Shown: piece after piece, positions 1 through 7,700 of the stretch
How positions within the stretch are numbered: the first letter of the stretch is position 1
Layout: each line of letters begins with the position of its first letter
Assembly (NCBI GenBank): GCA_050018415.1
Contig: JBEKAB010000051.1
Location: forward strand, 1 to 11,727
DNA length: 11,727 bases
Reading direction: 5' to 3'
DNA from: UBA1161 sp002311745
GTDB taxonomy: Bacteria; Planctomycetota; Phycisphaerae; Tepidisphaerales; Tepidisphaeraceae
Position numbers and translations under genes: made by a program
The notes under the pieces: model-generated
What the model was told of the DNA's origin: nothing
Databases searched by the model: none
Seen by the model: only the letters and a program-made list of their open reading frames with translations

Positions 1-222
1 ACGGCGGTTAGATTAGCCCTTTCTCCCCTCCCCCAGTACGGCGGTTAGATTAGCCCTTTCTCCCCTCCCCCAGTACGGCGGTTAGATTGGCCCTTTCTCC
101 CCTTCCCCAGTACGGCGGTTAGATAAGCCCTTTCTCCCCTCCCCCAGTACGGTGGTTAGATTAGCCCTTTCTCCCCTCCCCCAGTACGGCGGTTAGATTA
201 GCCCTTTCTCCCCTCCCCCAGT
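1..222. repeat. Tandem array of six 37-bp units
   Basis: Six head-to-tail copies of a 37-bp unit starting ACGGCGGTTAGATTAGCCC and ending CTCCCCTCCCCCAGT, at 1, 38, 75, 112, 149 and 186. Copies differ by only one to three substitutions (for example GATTGG in copy 3, GATAAG in copy 4, GGTGG in copy 5). There is no unique sequence between copies. The array is cut by the window start, so its true copy number is unknown. The pyrimidine-rich 3' half of the unit is the same motif that forms the left arm of the hairpin next to the DUF559 gene, which suggests the array grew from that boundary. Confidence 0.97.
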
Positions 223-248
223 ACTCTGGGGGAGGGTCAGGGTGGGGG
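211..248. repeat. Left hairpin and inverted-repeat arm of the DUF559 unit
   Basis: Bases 211-220 and 227-236 form a perfect 10-bp stem (CCCTCCCCCA / TGGGGGAGGG) around a 6-nt loop. Bases 228-248 form a G-rich 21-bp arm that matches the reverse complement of 652-672 at 19 of 21 positions. The two structures share bases 228-236, so hairpin and long-range pairing are alternatives. The left stem arm belongs to the last 37-bp tandem unit. Confidence 0.85.
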
Positions 249-285
249 CTTGATCGACGGCAGTCGTTCGGACAGCATTACGATT

Positions 286-732
286 ATGCGCGTCCCGCGC
301 GATCACGATCGGCGACTCTTGAATTTTGCCCGCGAAATGCGAGAGCACCCGACCGATGCGGAAGCGAAGCTTTGGCGCGTCCTTCGCTACAAAGGCTTAG
401 CCGGCTACAGATTTCGCCGGCAGCATCGCATCGGCGGATATATCCTGGATTTCTATTGCGCGTCGCGCCGATTGGCCATTGAACTCGACGGCGGCCAGCA
501 CGGGGATAAAGCCCAGACGGAATCCGACCGTAAAAGGACGGGGCGACTCAATGAACTGGGCGTGCGCGTCGTGCGGTTTTGGGATGACGATGTGCTGAAA
601 CACACGGATGCGGTGGCCGAGGAGATTCTTCGACATCTGCAGGGGGAAGAACCCCCACCCCAACCCTCCCCCGCCGTAGCGGGGGAGGGAGATAAGGCAT
701 GCCCACTGCGACGCGCGGCTAGACCCGCGTGA
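286..732 (+). CDS. DUF559 domain endonuclease-like protein
   Basis: A 148-residue protein of the DUF559 family, related to Vsr-type (very short patch repair) and PD-(D/E)XK nucleases; its cellular role is not established. The core runs from about residue 10 to 118: an N-terminal helix with TDAEAKLW (23-30), the strand FRRQH (43-47), then YILDFYC with D55, IELDGGQH with E66, D68 and H72 as the likely metal-binding centre, and VRVVRFWDDDVL (93-104). The ATG at 286 is preferred: a TTG 36 nt upstream would add 12 residues that lie outside the family core and begin inside the inverted repeat. No clear ribosome binding site precedes either start. From P123 onward the low-complexity tail (EEPPPQPSPAVAGEG) is simply the translated right-hand repeat, so it is probably not part of the fold. 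The next gene starts 10 nt after the stop, so co-transcription is possible. Confidence 0.85.
   Translation: MRVPRDHDRRLLNFAREMREHPTDAEAKLWRVLRYKGLAGYRFRRQHRIGGYILDFYCASRRLAIELDGGQHGDKAQTESDRKRTGRLNELGVRVVRFWDDDVLKHTDAVAEEILRHLQGEEPPPQPSPAVAGEGDKACPLRRAARPA
652..689. repeat. Right inverted-repeat arm and hairpin of the DUF559 unit
   Basis: Bases 652-672 are the C-rich partner of the left arm at 228-248 (19 of 21 positions complementary). Bases 664-673 (CCCTCCCCCG) and 680-689 (CGGGGGAGGG) form a perfect 10-bp stem around the loop CCGTAG. The whole repeat lies inside the 3' end of the DUF559 reading frame and supplies its Pro-rich tail. As RNA the hairpin could slow or end transcription, but no T-run follows. 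Confidence 0.85.
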
Positions 733-742
733 TGGTGATCCG

Positions 743-1255
743 ATGATCCTCTGGTTGTATTACTTTCTGCTGCTGATCCTGCTCCTGGCGGGGCTGCTGC
801 TGGTGGCGCTGACGCTTCCGGGCCTGTGGTTCATGGCCACGGCGGCTGGCGGATACGCGATCTTGACGCACGAGCGATTCCTGGGATGGCACACGCTGAT
901 CGCGCTGTTGGTCCTGGCCTTGGCGGCGGAGGTGTTGGAGATGGGACTTGTCGCCGGCGCCGCCAAAGCTGCCGGCGGCGGACGGCGCGGGATGATCGGC
1001 GGAATCGTGGGCGCTGTCCTCGGCGGGATTTTTCTGTCCTTCATTCCCATTCCCATCGTCGGCACCATCCTGGGGATTTGCCTGGGCAGTTTCCTGGGCG
1101 CAGCCGTCGCCGAGCTGGCCGGCGGACGCGAGGCGGGGCACTCCCTGCGCATCGGTTTTGGCGCGGCCAAGGGGCGATTGCTGGGGATTTTCAGCAAGCT
1201 GAGCTTTGGCCTGGTGATGCTGATGGTGATTCTCTGGACCGCCCTGCCGGTGTGA
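743..1255 (+). CDS. DUF456 family membrane protein
   Basis: A 170-residue, strongly hydrophobic inner-membrane protein that matches the DUF456 pattern: an N-terminal membrane helix (about 2-24), the LPGLW signature (25-29), a second hydrophobic stretch (29-42), a helix at about 49-70 ending in the AE..EMG segment, a basic GGGRRG turn (78-83), a Gly-rich membrane stretch with IPIPIVGTILG (84-122), and a final helix at about 153-169. The function of DUF456 proteins is not known. The ATG at 743 begins directly with hydrophobic residues as expected; GGTGA (734-738) is a weak ribosome binding site. It lies between the DUF559 gene (10-nt gap) and addB (56-nt gap), all on the same strand, but nothing in the sequence ties it to DNA repair. 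Its length is normal for the family and it looks intact. Confidence 0.85.
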   Translation: MILWLYYFLLLILLLAGLLLVALTLPGLWFMATAAGGYAILTHERFLGWHTLIALLVLALAAEVLEMGLVAGAAKAAGGGRRGMIGGIVGAVLGGIFLSFIPIPIVGTILGICLGSFLGAAVAELAGGREAGHSLRIGFGAAKGRLLGIFSKLSFGLVMLMVILWTALPV

Positions 1256-1263
1256 AGTTTTCG

Positions 1264-1292
1264 TTGCATCCGGCGAAGCTAACGGCTATCCT
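1264..1292 (+). promoter_or_regulatory. Weak candidate promoter before addB
   Basis: TTGCAT (1264-1269) and TATCCT (1287-1292) are separated by 17 bp, in the 56-nt gap upstream of addB. The match to the sigma-70 consensus is poor, so this is only a candidate. A small stem CTAAC/GTTAG (1279-1283, 1294-1298) lies in the same gap. Confidence 0.2.
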
Positions 1293-1311
1293 TGTTAGGG
1301 AATTGTTTGCC

Positions 1312-4300
1312 ATGAGTGTGCGCTTCATTCTTGGCCGGGCCGGGACGGGAAAAACCCACTGGTGCCTCCAGCGGATTGGCCAGGCCCTGCGCCAATCGCC
1401 CCTGGGGCCGCCGATCTACTGGATTTTGCCTCGCCAAGCCACGTTCCAAGCCCAGCGCCAGCTCGCCTGCGACGGCAACGGCTACTTTCGTGCCCGGGTG
1501 GTTAGCTTCGAGGATCTCGCCCAGGAGATTCTGGCCGAATGCGGCGGCAGCGCCACGGCGGAAGTGAGTGATCTTGGCCGGCGAATGATCCTGGGCCATC
1601 TGCTTCGCAAATTGCAGCCGCAGTTGCGCTACTTTCGCGAGGTGGCGCATCAGCCGGGCGTGGCGGCGGAACTGGATGCCACCTTCGCGGAGCTGCAGCG
1701 TTGCGGCGTATCGGCGGCGGAGCTGGATCGCGACGGCGGCGGCCACGGCGGACCCGGCGCCGATCCGTCCCTGGAGTCCAAGCTGCACGATCTGGCGATC
1801 GTCGATGCAGCCTACACGCAGTTTCTAGGTCAGGATCGGCTCGATCCCACTCGCCGGCTTGCCGAAGCCCTGGCCGCCATCCAGCGCTGCCCCTCCCTGC
1901 GCCAAGCGGAAGTTTACGTCGATTCCTTTTACGAATTCACGCGCTACCAGTGCCAGGTCCTGGCCGCTTTGGCCAAGGTGTGCCGATCGGTTTGCATCAC
2001 GCTGACTCTCGATCCGCAAAGCCCCAGCATCCACGACGCGCACAAAATCCCCGATGAATTGGACTTGCTGCACAAGACGACCGCGGCGTATCGGCGTCTT
2101 TGGTTCACCTTCAGCGAGAACGGCCTGCCCGTGGAAGAGCCGGTGTTGCTTCAGGAGCCCCGGCGATTTGCCCCCGCCAATCTTGCAGCCATTGAGCGCT
2201 GGCAAAAGGGCGACGGCCGGCAGCGCGCCGATGGATCGATCCAACTCATCGAGGCTCCCGACCGCCGGGCGGAAGTCGACGCCGCGGCCCGATGGATCGG
2301 GCAACTCATTCGCCAGGGGATGCGCTACCGCGACGTCGCCGTGCTCATGCGCAGCGAGCCGGAGTATCGCGATTTGATCGACGCATCCTTTGCCGAGCAC
2401 GGGATTCCCTTTTTCAGCGACCGCCGGCGCACGGCATCGCATCATCCGCTGCTGCGTCTGATTCGCGCCAGCCTGGCCGTCGCCCGCACGAATTGGGGGC
2501 ACGAGGCGATCATCTCGACCATCAAAACCGGCCTGGCCGGCCTGGGAGACGATGAGGCCGACGCCCTGGAGAATTACGTGTTGCAGCAGGGCATCCGTCA
2601 CGGGATGTGGATCGATCCCGCCCCGTGGACGGCCCGGCGGCGGCGCGGCGATGACGCCGACGATCCCGACGGCCAGTCCATCGACGCGCAGCGCATCGAG
2701 ATTCTGCGCCGTCGCCTGGTCGATCGCCTTGGGCCCTTCGTGCAAGCCGTCACCGCCAAGCCGCAATCGACCAGCGTGAAATCCCTGGCGGCGGCGATCT
2801 TCTCCCTGCTGGAGTCGCTGCAAGTGCGGGCAAAAATCGTCGCGTGGATGGACCAGGCCGAGGCATGCCATCGCCTCGAAGAGCGATCCGAGCACGAGCG
2901 CGTTTGGGATGAACTGGTGCGTCTGTTCGACGAGATGGTGGACCTGCTGGGCGATGAGCCGATCAGCCTGGAGGACTTCGCCGCCATTTTGGACACGGCG
3001 CTGGAGGGTTTCGATCTGGCCCTGACGCCGCCGACCGTGGATCAGGTGCTGGTCGGACCGGTGGATCGGACGCGCACGCCGGACATCAAGGCGTGCGTGG
3101 TGTTGGGCCTCAGCGAGGGTCAGTTTCCGCGAGGCTTGCGCCAGGACACGGTCTTCAGCGACGTGGATCGGCGAGCCCTGGGCCGGCGGAATTTCGATCT
3201 CGATCCGGACACGCAGCGGCGATTGCTGGATGAAAATTTCTGGTTCTACGTGGCCATGACGCGCGCTTCGCATCGGCTGCTGCTCACGCGCAGCACATCC
3301 GGCAAGTCCGCCGAGCCGATCGGCCCCTCGCCCCTGTGGCGGCAAGTCGCCGCCTTGTTTGCCGATCTGCCGACGACACAAGCGCCGGCCTCGGATCAAT
3401 TGCCTCTGGAGTCGATCGCCACGCCGCGGCAACTGATCAGCGGCTTGATGCGCTGGGTGCGCGACCCGCGCAGCCAGGACGCCGATGCCTGGCGGGCGCT
3501 TTATCAATGGCTGGCCGAGCACGAGCCCTGCGGCGATCGCCTAGACCTCATGCGCCATCGCGCCTGGAAAGCGCTGGCTCAGGACAATGAACCGCATCTG
3601 GAGCCAGACCGCGGCAGCGCCCTGTTCGCCTCGCCGCTGCACGCGGCCCTAAGCCAATTGGAGAGTTTCCGCGCCTGTCCCTACCAGCACTTTGCCCGCT
3701 ACGGCCTGGGCCTGGCGCCGCGCCAGCGCCGCCAAGTCACTGCCTTGGAATTATCGCGCCTGTATCACGACGTGCTGGCCCGCCTGATGGAGGATCTGAA
3801 GCGCCAAAACCGCTCGTGGTCCGACCTGGACCAGCAAGAGATCGAGCCGATGGTCGCCGAGTTGATGACGGCCGTGGGCCGGCAGGCTCACGGCGAGCTG
3901 ATGCTCAGCAGCGCGCGCAACCGCTACTTGCTGGATCGGATCGGGCGCACGCTCAAGTGGGTGGCCGCCGCGCAGCAGGCGGCCGGCGGATGCGGAGATT
4001 TCAAGGCGGGCTGGTCGAACGTGCACTTCGGGCACGATCCCCGCCGCCCGCCGCCGACGGACGGCCGCCTCCTTCCGCCCCTGGCGATTGACACGCCCGC
4101 GGGCAACCAGGTCCTTGTCCGCGGAACGATCGACCGTGTGGACGTGCTTGCCGACGGCTCGGCCTGCGCCGTGGACTACCGGCTTTGGGCCAAGGGCCTG
4201 GACGCTTCGGCGGCGTTTCATGGCCTGACCCTTCGGCTGCTGACGTACCTGCTGGCGCTAGAGAAAAACGGCGGCGATCTGGGCACGCGAAAGCTGCGGC

Positions 4301-4779
4301 CCGCCGCCGCGTTTTGCGTGCAGTTGCTTCGCAGCTTGCGCGACCAAAATCCCGACGACGCCCCCGGACCGGACGATCCGCGGTTTCATCTGCTGAACAA
4401 GCCGCGCGGAATTTTCGATCTGCGCGTCGCCGGCATGTTGGATAAGAACCTGAACACCGGACACTCGCAGGTGGTCCAGCTCCACATCAAAAAAGACGGC
4501 GGCGTGGGACATGCCGAACATTCCGACGCGGTGCGGGACGAGCAGTTGGCGGCGCTTCTGGCGCACGTTGAAAATCGCCTCGGCGAGTCGGCCGACGGCA
4601 TCCTCGCCGGCAAGATCGCGATTCGTCCCTATCGCCTGGGCAAATGCACCGCCTGCGCCGCCTGCGAATTCCGCGACGTCTGCCGATTCCAGCCGCGTCC
4701 GCGCGCCTATGACGATCTGCCGGCCATGAGTCGAGAGGAAATGTTGCAGCGCGTTTTGGAGAAGGGTGAACACACCTGA
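1312..4779 (+). CDS. addB: AddB subunit of AddAB helicase-nuclease
   Basis: A 1155-residue protein, close to the usual AddB length of about 1150-1170. AddB pairs with AddA to unwind and resect double-strand DNA ends for RecA loading. Seen: Walker A GRAGTGKT at residues 8-15; the AddB-type block VGPVDRTRTPDIKACVVLGLSEGQFP; the helicase-like VAMTRASHRLLL; and a C-terminal nuclease-like domain with an iron-sulfur staple made of C789 (in RACPYQHF) and C1115, C1118, C1124 (CAACEFRDVC; C1112 is an extra Cys). The nuclease core reads RGTIDRVD (D941) and AVDYR (D955, Y956, R957). R957 replaces the catalytic Lys of the usual DYK, and R975 stands where the conserved Gln of the Q-x3-Y motif is expected (Y979 kept). 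The nuclease of this subunit may therefore be inactive. The start at 1312 is chosen because homologues begin just before Walker A; the open frame continues upstream to 826 but runs through the DUF456 gene. Ribosome binding site is weak (TAGGG at 1296-1300). The 3' end overlaps addA by 14 nt. Confidence 0.93.
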   Translation: MSVRFILGRAGTGKTHWCLQRIGQALRQSPLGPPIYWILPRQATFQAQRQLACDGNGYFRARVVSFEDLAQEILAECGGSATAEVSDLGRRMILGHLLRKLQPQLRYFREVAHQPGVAAELDATFAELQRCGVSAAELDRDGGGHGGPGADPSLESKLHDLAIVDAAYTQFLGQDRLDPTRRLAEALAAIQRCPSLRQAEVYVDSFYEFTRYQCQVLAALAKVCRSVCITLTLDPQSPSIHDAHKIPDELDLLHKTTAAYRRLWFTFSENGLPVEEPVLLQEPRRFAPANLAAIERWQKGDGRQRADGSIQLIEAPDRRAEVDAAARWIGQLIRQGMRYRDVAVLMRSEPEYRDLIDASFAEHGIPFFSDRRRTASHHPLLRLIRASLAVARTNWGHEAIISTIKTGLAGLGDDEADALENYVLQQGIRHGMWIDPAPWTARRRRGDDADDPDGQSIDAQRIEILRRRLVDRLGPFVQAVTAKPQSTSVKSLAAAIFSLLESLQVRAKIVAWMDQAEACHRLEERSEHERVWDELVRLFDEMVDLLGDEPISLEDFAAILDTALEGFDLALTPPTVDQVLVGPVDRTRTPDIKACVVLGLSEGQFPRGLRQDTVFSDVDRRALGRRNFDLDPDTQRRLLDENFWFYVAMTRASHRLLLTRSTSGKSAEPIGPSPLWRQVAALFADLPTTQAPASDQLPLESIATPRQLISGLMRWVRDPRSQDADAWRALYQWLAEHEPCGDRLDLMRHRAWKALAQDNEPHLEPDRGSALFASPLHAALSQLESFRACPYQHFARYGLGLAPRQRRQVTALELSRLYHDVLARLMEDLKRQNRSWSDLDQQEIEPMVAELMTAVGRQAHGELMLSSARNRYLLDRIGRTLKWVAAAQQAAGGCGDFKAGWSNVHFGHDPRRPPPTDGRLLPPLAIDTPAGNQVLVRGTIDRVDVLADGSACAVDYRLWAKGLDASAAFHGLTLRLLTYLLALEKNGGDLGTRKLRPAAAFCVQLLRSLRDQNPDDAPGPDDPRFHLLNKPRGIFDLRVAGMLDKNLNTGHSQVVQLHIKKDGGVGHAEHSDAVRDEQLAALLAHVENRLGESADGILAGKIAIRPYRLGKCTACAACEFRDVCRFQPRPRAYDDLPAMSREEMLQRVLEKGEHT
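4758..4768 (+). promoter_or_regulatory. addA ribosome binding site and GTG start inside addB
   Basis: GGAG (4758-4761) within the addB coding sequence sits 4 nt before the GTG at 4766. The arrangement, with a 14-nt gene overlap, suggests translational coupling that would balance the two subunits. Confidence 0.6.
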
Positions 4780-7700
4780 AACAATTTCCGCGATTTGCTG
4801 GACGGACCAGCAGCGCAAAGGCATTGAGGCCGGCGGCAGCGTTCTGGTCAGCGCGGCGGCAGGGTCGGGCAAGACCACCGTCCTGGCCGAGCGCTGCGCC
4901 TATCTGGTCTGCGACGCAGACAAGCCCTGCGGCGTGGATGAGCTGCTGGTGGTGACGTTCACGGAGTCGGCCGCGGCGGAGATGAAATCGCGCATCCAGC
5001 AGGCCCTGCGCCGCCGAATCGCGCAAAACCCATCCGACCGTCTGCTGCGACAATCGGCCCTGGTGGAGCACGCCCAGATCAGCACGGTCCACGGGTTTTG
5101 CGCGCGCCTCTTGCGGCAACATTTCAACCTGGTGGGACTCGATCCCAACTTCAACATCCTCGACGGCGACGAGGCGGCCCTGCTGCGCCGCGAAGTGGTC
5201 GAGGACTTGTTCCATCAGCGCTATAAGCAGGACCGCGGCGGCGATTTTCACCGGCTCATCGACGCCTACGGCGACGGCGATGATGAATCGCTGATGGAGC
5301 AAGTGGTCGCCACGCATCAAACCCTGTGCAGCCTGGCCGATCCGCAATCGTGGATTGCGCGCACCCTGACGGAAATCCGCCAGGCCGCGTCGCAGCCGCT
5401 TACATCGTCGCAGTTGGGCCAACAACTGATCCAGCAGATCAAGCAGACCCTGAGCGATCTGGCTCGCCAGTGCGACGACGCGGCGGCGGCCATCCGGCCG
5501 CACAAGGCCCTGGCCTCCTACGTCAAGCACGCGCAGGAGCTGAAGTCGATCGTTGGGCATTGGCACGGCGTGCTCGACCGCGAGGGATTGGACCTTCTCA
5601 TCGGCGAAGTGGGCGATTTGCCCTCCCGGCCGCGCCTGCCGGCCGTCCCTGCCGACACCCCGGGCAAAGAGCCGGCCAAGGCCATGCTCGATTCGATCAA
5701 GAAGCAGTTGGACGACGCGTTGCCGCGGCTGCTGGCGTTCGATTCGACGCAGTGGCAACAAGGCATGGCCCAGGTGTCGCCGCACGCCAAGGCGTTCTTG
5801 TCCCTGGTCAGTGATTTCGAGCAGCACTACAAGCAGGCCAAGGGCAGCCAGCGCGCGGTCGATTTTTCCGACCTGGAGCGATTGACCCTGCGCGTCCTGA
5901 GCGACGGCCAGGGATCGCAATTGCTTCCGTCGCGTGTGGCACGCTCGCTGCAAGATCAGTTCCGCTACGTCCTGGTGGATGAGTACCAGGACATCAACGA
6001 AATTCAGGATGCGATCCTGACGCTCGTGAGCCGCGAAAGCGCGGGCAGCGGGCGTGAGCCCAACCTGTTTTGCGTGGGGGACGTCAAGCAGAGCATTTTC
6101 CGCTTCCGCCTGGCCGAGCCGCGTCGATTTTTGCAGCGATTGCAGCGGTTTTCCTCACCCGCCAAGGATGCCCCCGGACGCGTGATCGATCTGCGCGAGA
6201 ACTTCCGCAGCCGCGCCCCCCTGCTGGAGGCCATCAACGCAATCTATGAGCGATTGATGACGCGGCAGGCCGCGGAGATCGAGTACGACCAGTCGCACCG
6301 CCTGCGTCCTGGCCGCCCGTACCCGCCGGCCGGCAGCGCCCGCTGCTTCGCCGGAGCGCCCATCGAACTGCATCTGCTGCCGGCGGACGTTGACGACCCG
6401 GATCAGGACATGGAGCGGGCGGAGTACGAGGCCGTCCTGGTCGCCCAGCGCATCCGCCGCCTGATGGGCCTGGACGGCTCGCCGCCCATGCACGTGATCA
6501 AGCCCGATGCCGTGGGCAATCCCGTCGCCGCTCCGCTGGGTTTTGGCGACATCGTGATCCTCCTGCGCGCCATGCAGTACAAGGCCGACGCGTTCGTGGA
6601 CGTGCTGCGGGCCCACGGCATCCCCGTTCACAGCGAAGGCGGCAGCGGCTTTTTCGATTCGCCCGAGGTGCGGGACGCCCTGTGCCTCCTGCAAATTCTG
6701 GACAATCAGCAGCAGGACATTCCCCTGGCGGCGGTGCTGCGCAGCCCATTGTCCGGCCTGCCCCAGCCGGACGATGCCATGGCCGCCATCCGCCTCGCCT
6801 ACCGCGATGGGGCCGACCCGGCCGAGGACATTCCGTTCCACGAGGCCCTGCGCCGCTACGCGGTGGAAAAAGATGATGAGCTGTCCGCCTGGCTGCGGGA
6901 TTTTTTGGCGCGGCTGGCCGATTGGCGCGACCAGGCCAACAAGCGCCCCGTCGCCGAGCTTCTGTGGCGTTTGTACCAGGACACCGGCGCCCTGGCGTAT
7001 TACTCCGGCCTGGACGACGGCCAGCAACGCGTGGCCAACCTGCTCTACCTGCACGAACGCGCCGCCCAATTCGGCACCTTCCTGCGCCAGGGCCTGTACC
7101 GCTTCCTGGATTTCATCTCCAACCTGCGCCAAGAGAAGGACCTGGCCCGCCCAGCGCTGGCCGCCGAGCCGCAAAACGTCGTGCGCATCATGAGCATCCA
7201 CAGGGCCAAGGGCTTGGAATTCCCCGTCGTCTTCCTGGCCGATCTGGGCAAACGCCACAACCTCAAAGATCTGCAAGGCTCCATCCTGGTCGATCGCCAG
7301 AGCGGCTTGGGAATGAAAGTGACCGACCAATCGCGCCTGATCCGCTATCCGTCCCTGGCTTCGGCGGTCGTGGAAAACAGCCTGCTGCGCCAAACCCTGG
7401 CCGAGGAGATGCGCCTGCTCTACGTCGCCATGACGCGGGCCAAGGAACACCTCATCCTGCTCGGCACCGCCACGGCCGATCAGGTGGATCGCTGGGAAAC
7501 CCAGTGGCGCGACCGCACCGGCCCCCTGCCCGCGGACGTCGTTCTGGCCGGCTCGCGCTCCCTGGATTGGCTTGGCCCCGTCGCCGCCATGACCGCTTCC
7601 CTCAAGCCCCCGCCGCTGCAGGTTTTCCGCCACGACCCAGCCGAGCTGCAATCCTGGAAAAACCCGCGCTCCCAATCGGCGCCGTGGACGGACCAGCAGC

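Larger units (their letters stand above)
211..689. mobile_element. Possible DUF559 nuclease-plus-repeat unit
   Basis: A small endonuclease-like gene is bracketed by a near-perfect 21-bp inverted repeat (228-248 and 652-672), with a 10-bp hairpin at each outer side (211-236, 664-689). Seen: the repeats, the hairpins and the tail of the gene reading through the right repeat. Inferred: that the gene and repeats spread together, as RAYT genes do with REP sequences. No target-site duplication could be identified and no known transposase is present, so mobility is unproven. Confidence 0.35.

Noticed and set aside
1..222. Possible CRISPR array
   Set aside because: The 37-bp units are directly adjacent with no spacers between them; this is a simple tandem repeat and no cas gene is nearby.
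250..285. TTG start for the DUF559 gene
   Set aside because: It begins within the inverted repeat and adds 12 residues outside the family core; the ATG at 286 fits better, though neither has a clear ribosome binding site.
664..689. Rho-independent terminator at the end of the DUF559 gene
   Set aside because: The stem is strong but is followed by GATAAGGC rather than a T-run, and it lies within the coding frame upstream of the stop.
826..1311. N-terminal extension of addB into the DUF456 gene
   Set aside because: The frame is open, but the 162 extra residues are Arg/Gly-rich out-of-frame translation of DUF456, and AddB proteins start just before the Walker A at the 1312 ATG.
1825..3522. 565-codon open frame on the minus strand opposite addB
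   Set aside because: Same reason: composition-driven antisense frame without domains, against a well-supported plus-strand gene.
4487..5953. 488-codon open frame on the minus strand across the addB/addA junction
   Set aside because: It spans two well-supported genes and its translation has no family features; a GC-rich artefact.
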